Made by a program: the position numbers and the translations under genes
NCBI RefSeq assembly: GCF_019578655.1
Contig: NC_063264.1
Location: forward strand, 9,775,213 to 9,839,212
DNA: 64,000 nt
Direction: 5' to 3'
From: Ricinus communis
Lineage: Eukaryota; Streptophyta; Magnoliopsida; Malpighiales; Euphorbiaceae
Shown here: piece by piece, positions 1 through 11,195 of the stretch
How positions within the stretch are numbered: position 1 is the first letter of the stretch
How the letters are laid out: each line of letters opens with the position of its first letter
The notes under the pieces: model-generated
The model's database searches: none
Seen by the model: only the letters and a program-made list of their open reading frames with translations
Told to the model about the DNA's origin: nothing

Positions 1-1370
1 ATTTAAATAATAATGCTGATGTTTATTTTTATTCTAACATAAAATTATTTTTTTTATATATACTCTTAATTATCTTAATTAAAATTTCTATTATTTTAAT
101 ATATAGTTTTTTTCTTATAAAAATATTAACATATTCTTAAAAAATAAATTTAGTGTTATAATAAAAAAGAGTTATAAAATAAAAATATTTAATAATAATA
201 TAATATAAAATTAAGGGATGAGACAATGATAAAAATATATTCTACAATATATTAATTCATCGATTTTGCAATGGATTTAAATTTATGGTATTAATTTTTT
301 ATTTTTTAATCTATTATTCATTTAATAATATAAAATACCAATTAATGACTAACCAAATAAGTTCTAACTTCATAATCTATCAAAATACACTCGTAACTTT
401 ATAATCTAACAATATACATGTATTTTTATTTTGGATACATGATTCTTCATGTTCCCGGATCCATGACATAACAATCCGATTTGGTTAAACTTGTAGTAAG
501 CCTTGTATTATATAATTAAATAATAGGTTACCGGTTCGATATACTTAAAAATTAATAATTTTTAGTTTCACACACTAAATTATAATTTTTAAAAATTTAA
601 ACACTTGATTGTCAAATTTTAACTAATTTATATACTATTTTTGTAATTGTTTTAGTTTATATCCCAAATCCATGATATAACAATCTGATTTGGTTAAACT
701 TGTAGTAAGCCATATATTGTAATATGTTACCAGTTCTATACACTTAAATATTAATAATTTTTAATTTTACACTCTAAATTATAACTTTTAAAAGTTTAAA
801 CACTTGATTGTTAAATCTTAACGAGTTTATACACTATTTTTGTAATTATTTCTTTAACTATACATAGAATTTTAGTTTATATCCCTCTTTCTTTGGAACA
901 AATAAGGATTTTGGATAAATTTTGGCATCAAAGACTATATCCTCATTTTTTTTTAGATTACTTTGATTTTTTTTTTTTTTTTGATTTTCTAATGCCCAAA
1001 ACACATGGGATAATCTAGTTTTTCATATATCCATTGTTAAGTGCACGTGAGTTGTGGCTGTTAAGCTTTTTTAAGTCAATAGCATTGAACGAAATCTACA
1101 TATTGTCTTTGATTGGACGAAAACTTTGCCAAAACAATTCTATAAATCAAAATGAGAAATCAAGAAATCAATTGGCCTGATTGTGTTGTGCTTTTACATT
1201 TTACATGATAATGGGAGAAAATGGCATTTTAAAAGTAAGAAAAGAGAGCTAAAGGAAGCGTAAGAGAAAAGCTATTTGAATTGAAAGTCACTTGCTAATT
1301 AATTTTAGTACAAGCAACGTCTCATTGTTATGGGTTCATCATGAAAAGAGGTCCATTTTCCTAAGTTATT
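1..1370. other. AT-rich intergenic DNA
   Basis: No reading frame or splice-site pattern looks like a gene. The only clear structure is a local tandem duplication at about 459-885, listed separately. The rest is AT-rich spacer with homopolymer T runs near 948-985. Confidence 0.7.
459..885. repeat. two-copy tandem duplication, unit about 210 bp
   Basis: The unit at 459-667 is repeated at 668-885. Both begin with the same 'atccatga' segment, share the run 'tttggttaaacttgtagtaa' and both end with 'tttagtttatatccc'. The second copy has an extra ~20 bp near its end and scattered substitutions, so the duplication is old. Confidence 0.85.
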
Positions 1371-1938
1371 TGTCACAGCCCGTCTCATCTTGGGCGAAAC
1401 AAGGTCTGTCTATGAGCAGAAATTTGCCCAACATGTGCTAAGAGTGAGCTAGTGCTGCCTAAGAAACCAAAAGAAGACACTAGAAGGTGCTGAAATACTG
1501 CAAGGTTGTGTGCTGCCAAGTCAAGCCTAGAAGCTGCCTAGAAGCTTCTCATGAAGGAATAAGGAAGGCTGTCTTTCAGAAAATTCCCATATTTGTGTAA
1601 ATAGATTAGCTTCCTAAGGAAGCCATGTACATGTGATGTTTGTAGAAAATTCTAGATGAACTAATCCTAGCCACATGTTAAGAAGGTGGAAATCCTATAT
1701 AAAGACCGCGCCCCACATATTTGTAAAGAAGGTCGAAAACATTAACAAAGCTTTCCATACTTTCAAGCTTAAGTGCTCATAACTCTTTACTCTACTCTAG
1801 TCCTAAACCCTTGCTGTCTACTTTACTCACCTAAAATCTCTTCCAACTCACATCTAGGCTTACTTAGTTCGACTTTGACAAGCAAGTTAACTAAGTGCCG
1901 CGCGACTTGACTAACCTCTAAGTTTAAGCTTCGTGACA
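1371..1938 (+). mobile_element. probable solo LTR of an LTR retrotransposon (568 bp)
   Basis: The segment starts TGTCAC and ends GTGACA, a perfect 6-bp inverted terminal repeat with the TG...CA ends typical of LTRs. It is flanked on both sides by the 4-bp sequence TATT, a possible target-site duplication. It is clearly more GC-rich than its surroundings and has a TATA-like 'tatataaag' near 1695, as expected for an LTR promoter in plus orientation. No internal domain, primer-binding site or second LTR is found next to it, so unequal recombination to a solo LTR is inferred. The superfamily cannot be told from the LTR alone. Confidence 0.6.
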
Positions 1939-3580
1939 TATTGCTAGTATTTAGTAATTGGTTGCTAATAGTCGATAGTTAATAACTAATTATTGTTGAT
2001 TAATAATTGCATTTAGTAAAATTATATATAACTATTGTAAAACTATTTAGTAATTATTAATTATTCTTTTAATTAAAGTGTCACATTCAATGACAGAGTT
2101 TCTAGAATTAAATTTAATTGAATCAAAATTTAAAAAATTATTCTAATGCATCATAGATATATAGTACCATATAAAATTATAAAATTGATATTATTCTAAT
2201 TTTAATAATTTATTAATATAATCAAATACTAGATTAGTCAACTATATATTTTTATTTATTAAAAATTTTAATCAGTAGCACTCAACAAATATAAGATTTA
2301 CCAATATAAAATTAATTTGTATAAATAATTAAAAATTATATATAAATTCATTGAAAATCTAAATTAGTGAAAAGACATATAAAATTAAAAATTATTTAAA
2401 ATAATATTTGATTGATTGTCTATAAATAAAAAATAAACTTATAATTGTAGAGTGCTACAATAGTAATATAGCAAAGCCCTAAGCTACTTAATTTTCTTTT
2501 AATAGAAGAGTTTCTTTCTATTTATATTTTAGAAAATATAAAATTTTTCCTATTTAAAATTTAAAAGGAGGAAATATTTTTTTAGAAGTTACCTAATTGT
2601 ATAATAAATAAATCAAGTTGAAGTTAGAGCTTATTTAGTCAAATTGAAATAGTCCAATTCTATTTTTCAAAAATCCAAAATTAATGTGTTTAAAATAAAT
2701 ATAATATTATAAAAAAATAAAAATAATTATTGAAATACCTAAGTTAGGAGGGCCATGGCCCCTCTTGGTTCCTCCGGCTCGGCCATTGATCATTCGTATT
2801 ATTTCATTATACACTATTATTAGTATATAAAAGAGTAAAATATGAAAAAACTATTATGTGGTTTGACGGTTTTATATTTGGAGGACATAGGTAGTTTTTA
2901 TATTAAATGAGTAACATTTGTTTTATTTTTTAAATATTTTTTAGATACATTCAATATTTTTCTTATGTTTTAAATTGTAAATATTAATAAAAACATAAAT
3001 TTTTGATAAAATAAGTATTTTTGAATAATTTAGCATTCGATTAGATATTTTGTCATCATAATAAATTATTAAAATATATATATATATTTTTTAATCAAAT
3101 TTAAGAAATAAATTTTTAAATAAAATCTTAATATATTTATGAATTCTGTGATATATTGTTACATGCCAGATTGTTTATAAAATTATAATTTAGTAATAAT
3201 TCATGTTAAATACATGTAAAACTATGTAAAAAATAATAAAAATATAAATATGTATCTAAAAAATGCTAAGAAAATAAAGTAAATAGTATTTTTTTAATAC
3301 AAAAAATATTTTCGTCCCTGAAGTAAAAAAGCATCAAATTACAAGGTAATTTTTTGTTGCATTTATCTTTTGTAATTTAGAAATTCTTAAGGTTAAAAAA
3401 TGAAACATGTGGTTTTTAAAAAAAATTTACCTTAAGATTTTTAAAAGATAATTAGTTATTATATTTAAATTAACAAGTTATTAATAAAAAGTTTCAATTT
3501 GGAGTTAATTTGAATTGCAATTGTGAGGAGCTCCAAAAGCTATTAGCAATCACTAAAAAAGAATTATAAAACATATTAGC
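1939..3580. other. AT-rich intergenic DNA
   Basis: No gene is visible. A short GC-rich island at about 2745-2792 ('gggccatggcccctcttgg' and following) stands out and may be a fragment of a transposable element, but it is too short to assign. A short (TA)n tract lies near 3078-3090. Confidence 0.6.
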
Positions 3581-3980
3581 TGTGACAGCCTGGCCTAGAG
3601 AAGCAGTCCGACGAGGACGTAAAGTGGACGTCGAAGCAAAGATAGGATGCCTAGACAATGAGCGGCTTCTGGCAGGCTTCTAGGATATCAGCACTCTAAG
3701 GTATGGGGATACATGAACGAATCGAATTGCACATCGAAACGGGGTGGGGAATGGTTGATAATATAAATGTAAAAAGTTGGAACTAATCATATAAGACGTC
3801 TTTTGGTTATTTGGCTGTAGAGTTGTAGGAACTCTAAAGTTAAACGTGCTTTGGTTCAGACAAATTCCAAGATGGGGAACCTCTTGGGAAAATTTTGAAC
3901 CCACCAAAGGGACAAAATCGTGAGGCTAATAGAGGTCAAAGCGGACAATATCTCATATGATCTGGTTCCGAGTCGTTATA
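3581..3980 (+). mobile_element. Cassandra-type TRIM solo LTR (400 bp) with 5S rRNA-like region
   Basis: The element starts TGTGACAGCC and ends CGTTATA (a decayed TTACA end). It is flanked by a perfect 5-bp direct repeat TTAGC at 3576-3580 and 3981-3985, the target-site duplication of an LTR element. Inside, 3828-3894 resembles the 3' two thirds of plant 5S rRNA, including the pol III internal control boxes. A 5S promoter inside a short LTR is the hallmark of Cassandra non-autonomous retrotransposons. Only one LTR is present, so this is a solo LTR. No protein is encoded; the reading frame found on its minus strand (3680-3907) is spurious. Confidence 0.82.
3828..3894 (+). other. 5S rRNA-like pol III promoter region inside the LTR
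   Basis: The run 'aactctaaagttaaacgtgc' matches the 5S box A area (canonical AACTCCGAAGTTAAGCGTGC), and 'gatggggaacctcttgggaa' matches the box C area (canonical GATGGGTGACCTCCTGGGAA). The 5' third of 5S rRNA is missing, so this is not an rRNA gene. Mismatches in both boxes suggest pol III activity is reduced or lost. Confidence 0.75.
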
Positions 3981-5219
3981 TTAGCGTAGCTGTTTGGATC
4001 TGAACAACTACCGGCTCCTCTTTAATTGTTATATCAAGCACTTTCTTATTTTAATTTAATAATTTTCACTTAATATATTATAATATTATAAATTTCTATT
4101 ACACGACTAATTAATATAACTATGCATCATGATTCTCTTAGAAATTAATTAATTATCTGGATATAAGTCAAATGATATTTCTTGTTCTAAAAGAATAAAG
4201 ATGTTATTTTTTATTAGTTAAAAGAGAAAAAAGGAATATTTATTGTTCGAAAAGAATAAAAGTGTCTTTTTTTTATTAGCTAAAAGAGAAAAAAGGAGGC
4301 GATCGGTAAGAATAACTCTCCATTCTGTTTTATTGTAAAATATTTATAAAGGCATAGTTAATTTGTAACATCATAGCATCGAAATAAAGACCAAAGTAAA
4401 AGAGCTCCACTAAAATGTGACTTAAATATTCTTATAAAAAGTATAAATACTTCAAAAACTAGATGTTTGAAAATTCGAATCCAAGCTCTTATAGATTAAT
4501 GAAGCACTTTCAATCACTAAAGTAACACCCTTGGCAGCAATGTCACCGGAGATGCATATTTTCTTCCATACATGCATTATTGTTAGCTCTTTTCTTTTTG
4601 CCAACAAGAGTACAAATGGTGGATAAAATGTAGTCAACATTTAATTTTCTTTCTAATGCCACCACGTGTCCCTAACAGATGCTGAAGTCATTTCTGTGAT
4701 TCGTAGAGTCCACGACATGGAATAAGGTTGTACCTTATCTTTGCTTTCAAGTCTTGGTCAAGTTTTTCTGGTACAAAAATTGGTCTTGCTCTATACTTTA
4801 AGACAAGAGATCTATTTCAATTATTTTCCCAAATAAATTCTACATTGCAACTGATCATTTTTTTCAATTACAATTTTAAATTGACTAAATTGACTGCTCA
4901 GTTTCGATTAAGCAAGATGTCAATCGGGTATTCTAAATTGACTGCTCGGTTTCGATTTAAAAAATTATTTTGAATAAAAAATGGAACAAAATATATTATA
5001 AATATGCCGTTTAGTCCTATTAACTGAAAAGCTGTCAGTTAACTGAAAAAAAAAAAGAAAAAGAAAAAGCATATATGTTGGCAATTTGACGCCAATATGA
5101 AAGACTGAGGAATGATGTGATAAGTGATACCAAGAAGGTAAGAACATTTTTTGCATGACAATCTGTTTTAACAGAAGCAAAATTTTACCAACATATATGC
5201 CCTTTAGTTATATTAGTTT

Positions 5220-5253
<34 letters not shown>

Positions 5254-5391
5254 ATTAAATAAAAATAACATTTTTATTTCTTAAAATAAAATTAATAAAA
5301 TATAAAATATAAAATATAAGAAAAGATATGAATTTTAAATTTTATAATATTAAAAAAATTAAATAGTAAATAAATATTAAAAATTATAAAT
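3981..5391. other. AT-rich intergenic DNA with local duplications
   Basis: No gene recognised. It contains the ~61-bp tandem duplication at 4175-4297 and a short ~50-bp duplication near 4880-4965, seen as two copies of 'taaattgactgctc'. Reading frames at 4452-4640, 4728-4973 and 4965-5180 lack family features and look random. Confidence 0.6.
4175..4297. repeat. two-copy tandem duplication, unit about 61 bp
   Basis: Units 4175-4235 and 4236-4297 both run from 'atattt' through 'aaaagaataaa' and 'ttttattag' to 'aaaagagaaaaaagga', with a few substitutions. Confidence 0.85.
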
Positions 5392-5756
5392 GGTATTTTT
5401 TTTCTGTGTTGCTTGATATGTTGCATTAAATTCACTGACAATAAAATAAGAATGAGTTTTTTGAATTCAAAATACCACAGACTTTTTATTTACATAATTT
5501 ATAACTTAAATTTATAATAATAAATAACAATATATATATATATGTGTGTATATATATATATGTATGTATTTTAATAAATAATTAGTTTAGTATATAAAAC
5601 TATATAATGATATTTTTTCTATGTTGCTTGATATGTTGCATTAAATTCACCGACAATAAAATAAGAATGAGTTTTTTGAATTCAAAATACCACAGACTTC
5701 TTATTTACATAATTTATAACTTAAATTTATAATAATAAATAACAATAGAACTCAAT

Positions 5757-5787
<31 letters not shown>

Positions 5788-5823
5788 TTTAATAAATAAT
5801 TAGTTTAGTATATAAAACTATAT
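5392..5823. repeat. two-copy tandem duplication, unit about 215 bp
   Basis: Unit 5392-5606 is repeated at 5607-5823 with an offset of 215 bp. Both carry 'ttgcttgatatgttgcatta', 'aataccacagactt' and end with 'agtatataaaactatata'. The internal (TA)n tract differs between copies. Few substitutions separate them, so the duplication is fairly recent. Confidence 0.9.
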
Positions 5824-5989
5824 AGACCACATGAAATAAATCACTTGTAATAATCCTTCTAGTAAAGCATTATAATAATAATGAATACATGAATTGATAT
5901 ATCAATAAAATAAAATTAGAGTGTCATATATTTCTTTTCACTTATTATCTTCAACTTTTCAAAAATTTATATTGAATTATTTGAATTCT

Positions 5990-5992
<3 letters not shown>

Positions 5993-6021
<29 letters not shown>
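5993..6021. repeat. (TA)n microsatellite
   Basis: Uninterrupted TA dinucleotide tract of about 29 bp. Confidence 0.9.
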
Positions 6022-6023
<2 letters not shown>

Positions 6024-6381
6024 GTTAGTATTGAATTAGATTAATCAATAATTAATTATATTAGAATTAAGAAATTAAATTAATTATATTTAAAATTTGG
6101 ATAATGTTAATAATTAGTAATTACTTATTAATTAGGTATTTTAATTAGTTTAAATTCTTTTCTTTCTTTCCGTGCTTTTATATATACTAATATTACTCGT
6201 TTCATGTGTAAATTATTATTTTAAAAATCATAATTTTTTGATAAATTAGTATATGATATAATATTTATTTAACATATTTAATTATTTTATTAGTATTTTT
6301 CTTTGTTACATAGTACATGAACTCATGTGTTATATATTTTATAACTTATTGATTAATTAGACTTCAAATAATTTGAATTCC

Positions 6382-6383
<2 letters not shown>
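6022..6383. other. AT-rich spacer between two (TA)n tracts
   Basis: No coding sequence. The stretch 6035-6100 resembles 20470-20545, on the far side of the copia/virus block, in the same orientation. Confidence 0.5.

Positions 6384-6449
<66 letters not shown>
6384..6449. repeat. (TA)33 microsatellite abutting the copia 3' LTR
   Basis: An unbroken 66-bp TA tract ends exactly where the outer end of the copia 3' LTR is recognisable (6450). Confidence 0.95.
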
Positions 6450-6452
<3 letters not shown>

Positions 6453-6733
6453 GAATTTGAACAATATGTGTATTTTCTATGTTAGAATTCTAAGTTCTTT
6501 ATAATGAGATGTTAGACATATATATATATGTTGAATCTGTTGCATGCTTCTATTCTAACGGTTGCCTTCTAAATGGCTAATTCTAATAGAGGTAAGGTTG
6601 AAATGACCTTTCCTTTGCAGGAAAGGTCGCTCCCTTTTTTCCCTAGGGTGAGTGATGAGAAGCCTGTATAAGCAAACTAGCTTGTACAGCCTCTGAGACC
6701 TCTTCTTTTGACTTCTTCCTTCTTTCTTCAACA
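6450..6733 (-). repeat. copia 3' LTR
   Basis: 284 bp. On the minus strand it starts TGTTGAAG directly after the polypurine tract and runs to a decayed end next to the (TA)33 tract. It aligns over its outer 245 bp with 11196-11443. Confidence 0.88.
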
Positions 6734-6744
6734 CTCCCCCTTAA
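6734..6744 (-). other. polypurine tract of the copia element
   Basis: Minus-strand 'ttaagggggag' lies immediately before the TGTTG start of the 3' LTR, the position and composition of a plus-strand DNA primer. Confidence 0.8.
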
Positions 6745-7015
6745 GATGGGTTCATATAGGTTCATTGAACCCATCTTGCTGAGAATCGTATGGTGATTTT
6801 GCTTGTCAAGAGCTTTTGTAAATGTCTGCTAGTTGATCTTGACTTCTGACATAAGGTGTATCAATTTCTCCTTTTTATACTTTTTCCCTAATGAAATGGC
6901 AATCAACTTCAATGTGCTTGGTTCGTTCATGAAATACTGGATTCGATGCGATTTGGTGAGCAGCTTGATTATCACAATACATTTTCATAAGCTCGTTATT
7001 TTCAATTTTCATATC

Positions 7016-7399
7016 TTAGAGAACTTGCTTGATCCAAATGAGTTCACTAACTGTAAATGCCATTGCACGATATTCAGCTTCGGCGCTTGATCTTGCAACC
7101 ACCTTTTGCTTTTTGCTTTTCCATGTTACCATGTTTCCTCCTACGAAAACACAAAAACCAGTGGTTGATTTTCTGTCACAGCTTCTAGCCCAATCTGCAT
7201 GAGAAAAACCAACTATAGTATTAGAATTATTTTTCTTCATCCAGATTCCTTGCCCTAGGGTTCCTTTGAGATATCTGAGAATCCTGTCTATAGCTTCTAG
7301 GTGACTGGTGTGAGGGGCATGCATAAACTGGCTTACCATACTTACGGTAAATGAAATGTCAGGTCTAGTGACAGTTAAATATATCAATTTTCCTACCAA
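7016..7399 (-). pseudogene. copia RNase H domain fragment
   Basis: A 127-codon open stretch matches the C-terminal part of copia pol. It has 'YLTVTRPDISF', a domain-final 'DWA.....RKSTTGF' block and 'SSAEAEYRAMA', the RNase H signature block with its acidic residue. It lies just downstream of the RT fragment in another frame, so the original polyprotein is broken between them near 7400-7450. Confidence 0.88.
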
Positions 7400-7450
7400 G
7401 CACTGATAATGCCCTATGTTGACTAATGGTTCTCCATCTTCTAGATTAAG

Positions 7451-8224
7451 TTAGATTTTAGTTTCCATCGGAGTGTTGGCAGGTTTAGCTCCTAGTTTTC
7501 TAGTTTCCTTTAATAGATCAAGGGTATATTTCCTTTGAGATAGAAATAGACCCTTGTTTGACTTTGCCATCTCTATGCCTAGAAAATATGAGAGCTGACC
7601 TAGGTCTTTGATGTCAAATTCTCTTTTTAGACTTTGTTTGACATCCTTTATCACTTGATCATTGTTTCCTGTTATTATAATATCATCAAAATATACAAGA
7701 ATGATAATAGTGTGTGTGTAAGTGTGTTTGATAAACATAGAAGAATCAAATTCACATTTATTGAAATTAATATTTAATAGAAAGTGGCTGAGTTTGGCAT
7801 ACCATGCTCTCGAGGATTGTTTCAGACCATAGATTGCCTTTTTTAACTTACATACCAGGGAAGTGTCTGAGGTTGATTCATGCCTAGGAGGTAGAGTCAT
7901 GTAGACTTCTTCTTCTAGGTTTCCTTGTAGAAATGTGTTCTTGACATCCATTTGGAATAGATTCCATCTCTAATTGGTTGCTATTGAAAGAAGGATTCTG
8001 ACAGTATTTATCTTTGCAACAGGAGCAAAAGTCTCTTGGTAGTCAACTCCATAAGTTTGAGTGAATCCTCTGGCTACTAGTCTGACCTTGTACCTCTTAA
8101 TGGTTCCATCACTGTTATACTTGATTTTGTATATCCACTTGCATGCTACAAGTTTTTTATTTGGTGGAAGAGATACAATACTCCAGGTATCATTTTTTTC
8201 TAGGGCTTGAAGCTCTTCTTTCAT
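7451..8224 (-). pseudogene. copia reverse transcriptase fragments
   Basis: Two frames (8224-7970 and 7951-7451) together cover a copia RT (RVT_2). '[20 protein letters not shown]' and '[13 protein letters not shown]' are in the N-terminal part. 'DVKNTFLQGNLEEEVYM', 'KAIYGLKQSSRAWY' and the catalytic 'YFDDIIITG' box are in the C-terminal part. The usual motif is YVDD. A stop separates the two frames at about 7960. RT would copy element RNA into cDNA; the break makes this non-functional. Confidence 0.92.
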
Positions 8225-9016
8225 AGCCTTACACCATTTGGGGTCGGTATTGGCTTCGTAGAAGTTTGTAGGTTCAGGATGGGTTGAGATCTGGCTTAAG
8301 TAGTTGCGATATTGGTTTGATATGGCTTTATAGGAAATAAAGTTCTAGATTGGATATGTTACCTTATAAGACACATAGTCTCTTAATTTTATAGGAGGTC
8401 TAGTTTGACGAGTGAATCTTCTCAAGGCGATTGCTTCTTCTTGAGATTGAGGTTGTTCTTCAAGTGTTGTATCTTCTCCCCCTAAAGGAATTGGCCTTGA
8501 GACTGGAGACGACTCCCCCTTGAGGGGATAATCCTGTTCAGGGTTGCTAAAAGAGAAATCAGAGTTAGGCGAAAATAATGACGTGCATGGCCCATGATTT
8601 TGAGGGAAGGCATTACTGGTTTTCTCTGTGTAGTAGGGATCAGTCTCGACAAACGTTACATCCCATGAGATATCAGTTTTGTGAGTCGTGGGATCATAAC
8701 ATTTATACCTTTTTTTTGAGTGAAGGAGTATTCTAGGAAAAGGGTTTTGACAGAGCTTTTATAAAGCTTGTGTTGGTGTTTGATATGAACGTAACAAACA
8801 CAACCGAAAACCTTAACGTGCCCTAATTTAATTTTTCTGCCTTTGAGGACTTCTAGAGGACTCAGATCTTTTAAAGTGGAAGTGGGTAATCTATTAATGA
8901 GGTAGGCGGCGGTTAAGAGGGCATCCGACCAGTAAGTAGAAAGGACATTATTTTAAAAAAGAAGAGTGCGTACAACATTAAGAAGATGTCAATTTTTTAC
9001 GTTCAGAAACTCCATT
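8225..9016 (-). pseudogene. copia linker and C-terminal integrase region, degraded
   Basis: No long frame remains, but the segment lies between integrase and RT in a colinear copia element and is therefore assigned by position. It includes A/T runs causing frameshifts, for example near 8708-8716 and 8952. Confidence 0.6.
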
Positions 9017-9406
9017 TTATTCAGGGGTGTTAATACAGGTGGTTTGATGCACAATTCCTTTTTGTTTAAAGAATGCAAAAAAATTTTGGTTGATGTACTC
9101 CGTGCCATTGTCGGAGTGGAAATTTTTTAAGTTAGCATTATACTGATTTTGGATGAAATTAAAGAATTCTTGAAAGCGAGAAAAAACCTCATTTTTGCCT
9201 TTTAGTAAATAAATCCAGGTAGTGCGAGAATAATCATCAACAAATATAACAAAATATCTAAAATGATTATAAGATTCAACGGGGGCAGGTCCCCAAACAT
9301 CCGAGTGTATTAAATCAAAGGTTTTTTCAAACATACTAGATGATAAAGAGAAAGGTAAACGAGTGTGTATGGAAAATTTATACACATCACAATTACTAGA
9401 ATTCAA
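9017..9406 (-). pseudogene. copia integrase core fragment
   Basis: A 129-codon frame contains 'DLIHSDVWGP' and 'FVIFVDDYSRTTWIYLLK' (first catalytic Asp) and 'HSDNGTEYIN' (second catalytic Asp), as in the rve domain of copia elements. The last acidic residue would lie past the end of this frame. Upstream, a decayed 'HWFGHPS'-type segment near 9460 is a remnant of the zinc-binding region. Confidence 0.9.
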
Positions 9407-9565
9407 GTTGTAATAAAATAATTTATTTAAAACACTGTCGGAGGGATGCCCAAACCACTAGTGCATTAGCATGCCTTAGTTAGGGTTGGTTGACACAAGA
9501 CATTGCTTGGGGGAATCATGGAGATAGTATAGACCATTTTCTAGTTTTCCTTCACCAATCGTCTT

Positions 9566-9850
9566 TCAGGAAATTCGATCCTGAAATATGACTAAAGATG
9601 GTGAGAATATAACATTGCAGTTTAAATTACAAGTAATCTTGCCAACAGATAAAAGATTAGATTTAAAATCAGGCAGAAATAAAATATTTTTAATGTTGGA
9701 ATTAAATAAATTAGTGGTGCCATAGCCATAAATTTTGGCTTTGCCCCTATTTGCAACTCTCACATGATGGGAATCCTTGATAGAATTAATTTTTTGTAAT
9801 TTTGTGGAATCCCAAGTCATGTGATCTGTTGCACCTGAGTCAATAATCCA
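9566..9850 (-). pseudogene. copia protease end and gag-pre-integrase fragment
   Basis: The minus-strand reading includes 'IIDSGATDHMT' (9817-9850), the aspartic protease active-site motif D-S-G-A of copia elements. It is followed by 'LFLPDFKSNLLSVGKIT', typical of the gag-pre-integrase segment. A frameshift or stop follows near 9566. Confidence 0.85.
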
Positions 9851-10398
9851 AGCATTTTGACAGGTTTTTGTAATTTTTTGTAATGAATTTAAAGCGGTTT
9901 GAACCGAACCTGACTCATCTAGTTGAGATGAACAGAGCCCATTGGGTTATTGGACCAGGGCCTGAAGTTAGGCCAGCATTTCTGTCACTTGGGCCTGATG
10001 AGTCTGCTGGGCCTGTTGGGCCTGAGTGAGGACTAGGCCGGACCTAGTAGTGTGGGCTGGATTAAGGCTATAACCGGTTCGGGTCAGGTCCATGTTATTG
10101 TGAGGCCGGGTCAAGTACTTGGGTCGGGTCAGGTCATGGCATTCAGAGTTAGGTTGGAGACCGGGTCGGGTCGCTGGAACCCTAGGGAGTCGGGTTAGGG
10201 CGTCATATAAACTTTTGCATATGATGCCCACAGACCATATTCACCCTTCTCCTTAGGGTTTTCGTCATTTCTTCTTCTCTCTCCCCTCTTTGCACCTCCT
10301 GCGCTGCTCCTCTTCTTCCATCCTTGGGCTGGCCATAGATGAAGGTGAAGGTGCCAGCACTGGGCGCGATGGTGACCTTGCTTCTTGTAGTGGTCGCA

Positions 10399-10929
10399 TC
10401 ATTCGCCTGTGCTCGCCCCTCCCCTTGTTCGACTTCCTTCGATGGCGATGAGGAGGCACGAGGCGAACGCCTGATTTTTTGTGAAATCGAGTGAGGCCGA
10501 GGAATTCATCAGAGTTCTTTGTGTCTCCTCGCGTTGCATAATTGCTATGACTGTGTCAATCTTTGGCAGTTCTGATAAAAGGAAGATTTGGGACCTCAAG
10601 CTCTCGTAGCTTGAGTCCAAACCTCCCAAGTAGGTATAGACGAGATCTTGCTTGGCTCTTTTCTGATTTTCTTCTGCATCGGTTGTTGGAGGTAAGTAAT
10701 TTTAGAGTTCTTCCCATCGGGTTAGAACTTCGGTTGCATATTGTGAACTATTTTTTATGCCTTGCATGGTTTTTGCTAATTCTTGTTTGAGGTTGAAAAT
10801 GTATGCAAAGTTTTGTTGATGGCCATACATGCCTTTCATCTTGTCCCATATTGCTTTTGATGATTCCAACAGCATACAGAGCCTAGAAATTTGAGGCTCC
10901 ATCGTGCTGGTGAGCTGCGACATGACCAT
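10399..10929 (-). pseudogene. copia gag fragments
   Basis: The frame 10929-10702 contains 'LLESSKAIWDKMKGMYGH' and 'FNLKQELAKTMQG', and 10629-10399 contains 'GLDSSYESLRSQIFL'. These are typical of the UBN2/retrotran_gag domain of copia elements that packages element RNA. The frame is broken near 10700. The CCHC knuckle expected downstream is not recognisable. The GC-rich stretch 9960-10470 lies in this region and is unlike its neighbours in composition. Confidence 0.8.
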
Positions 10930-11183
10930 GTGGTCTGTTGTTTGCCACTTTTCCAGCCTTTCTCCCTCATGCTCCGTTGGGGCTGGTTGTTCTGGTTTGG
11001 GTTTTTATTTTGTGCCTGTGACGAAGCCTAGCTTTCTTCTGCCACTGAGGCCAATATAGACTGACTTTGACCATTCAAAGTAATTTTGGTTGCCTTTAAG
11101 GATGATGTTGGTTAGTTTATGCTCGTTTTGTGACATGATTGTGGAATGAAAAATGGTAAATGATGGTTACAAGTTTGAGTCCT

Positions 11184-11195
11184 GCTCTGATACCA
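11184..11195 (-). other. copia primer-binding site (initiator Met tRNA)
   Basis: Minus-strand 'tggtatcagagc' lies with zero spacing from the inner end of the 5' LTR (…TTCA|TGG), complementary to the 3' end of plant initiator tRNA-Met. Confidence 0.92.

Noticed and set aside
2745..2792. GC island as a gene or promoter element
   Set aside because: Too short, no coding or TATA context; at most a fragment of an unknown transposable element.
3828..3894. 5S rRNA gene
   Set aside because: Only the 3' part of 5S is present, with mismatches, and it sits inside an LTR with target duplications.
3680..3907. 75-codon minus-strand frame
   Set aside because: It lies antisense across the Cassandra-like LTR and its 5S-like region; no protein family fits.
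10265..10459. 64-codon Arg/Glu-rich frame
   Set aside because: It lies in the GC-rich part of the copia element, overlaps the gag frame and has low complexity.
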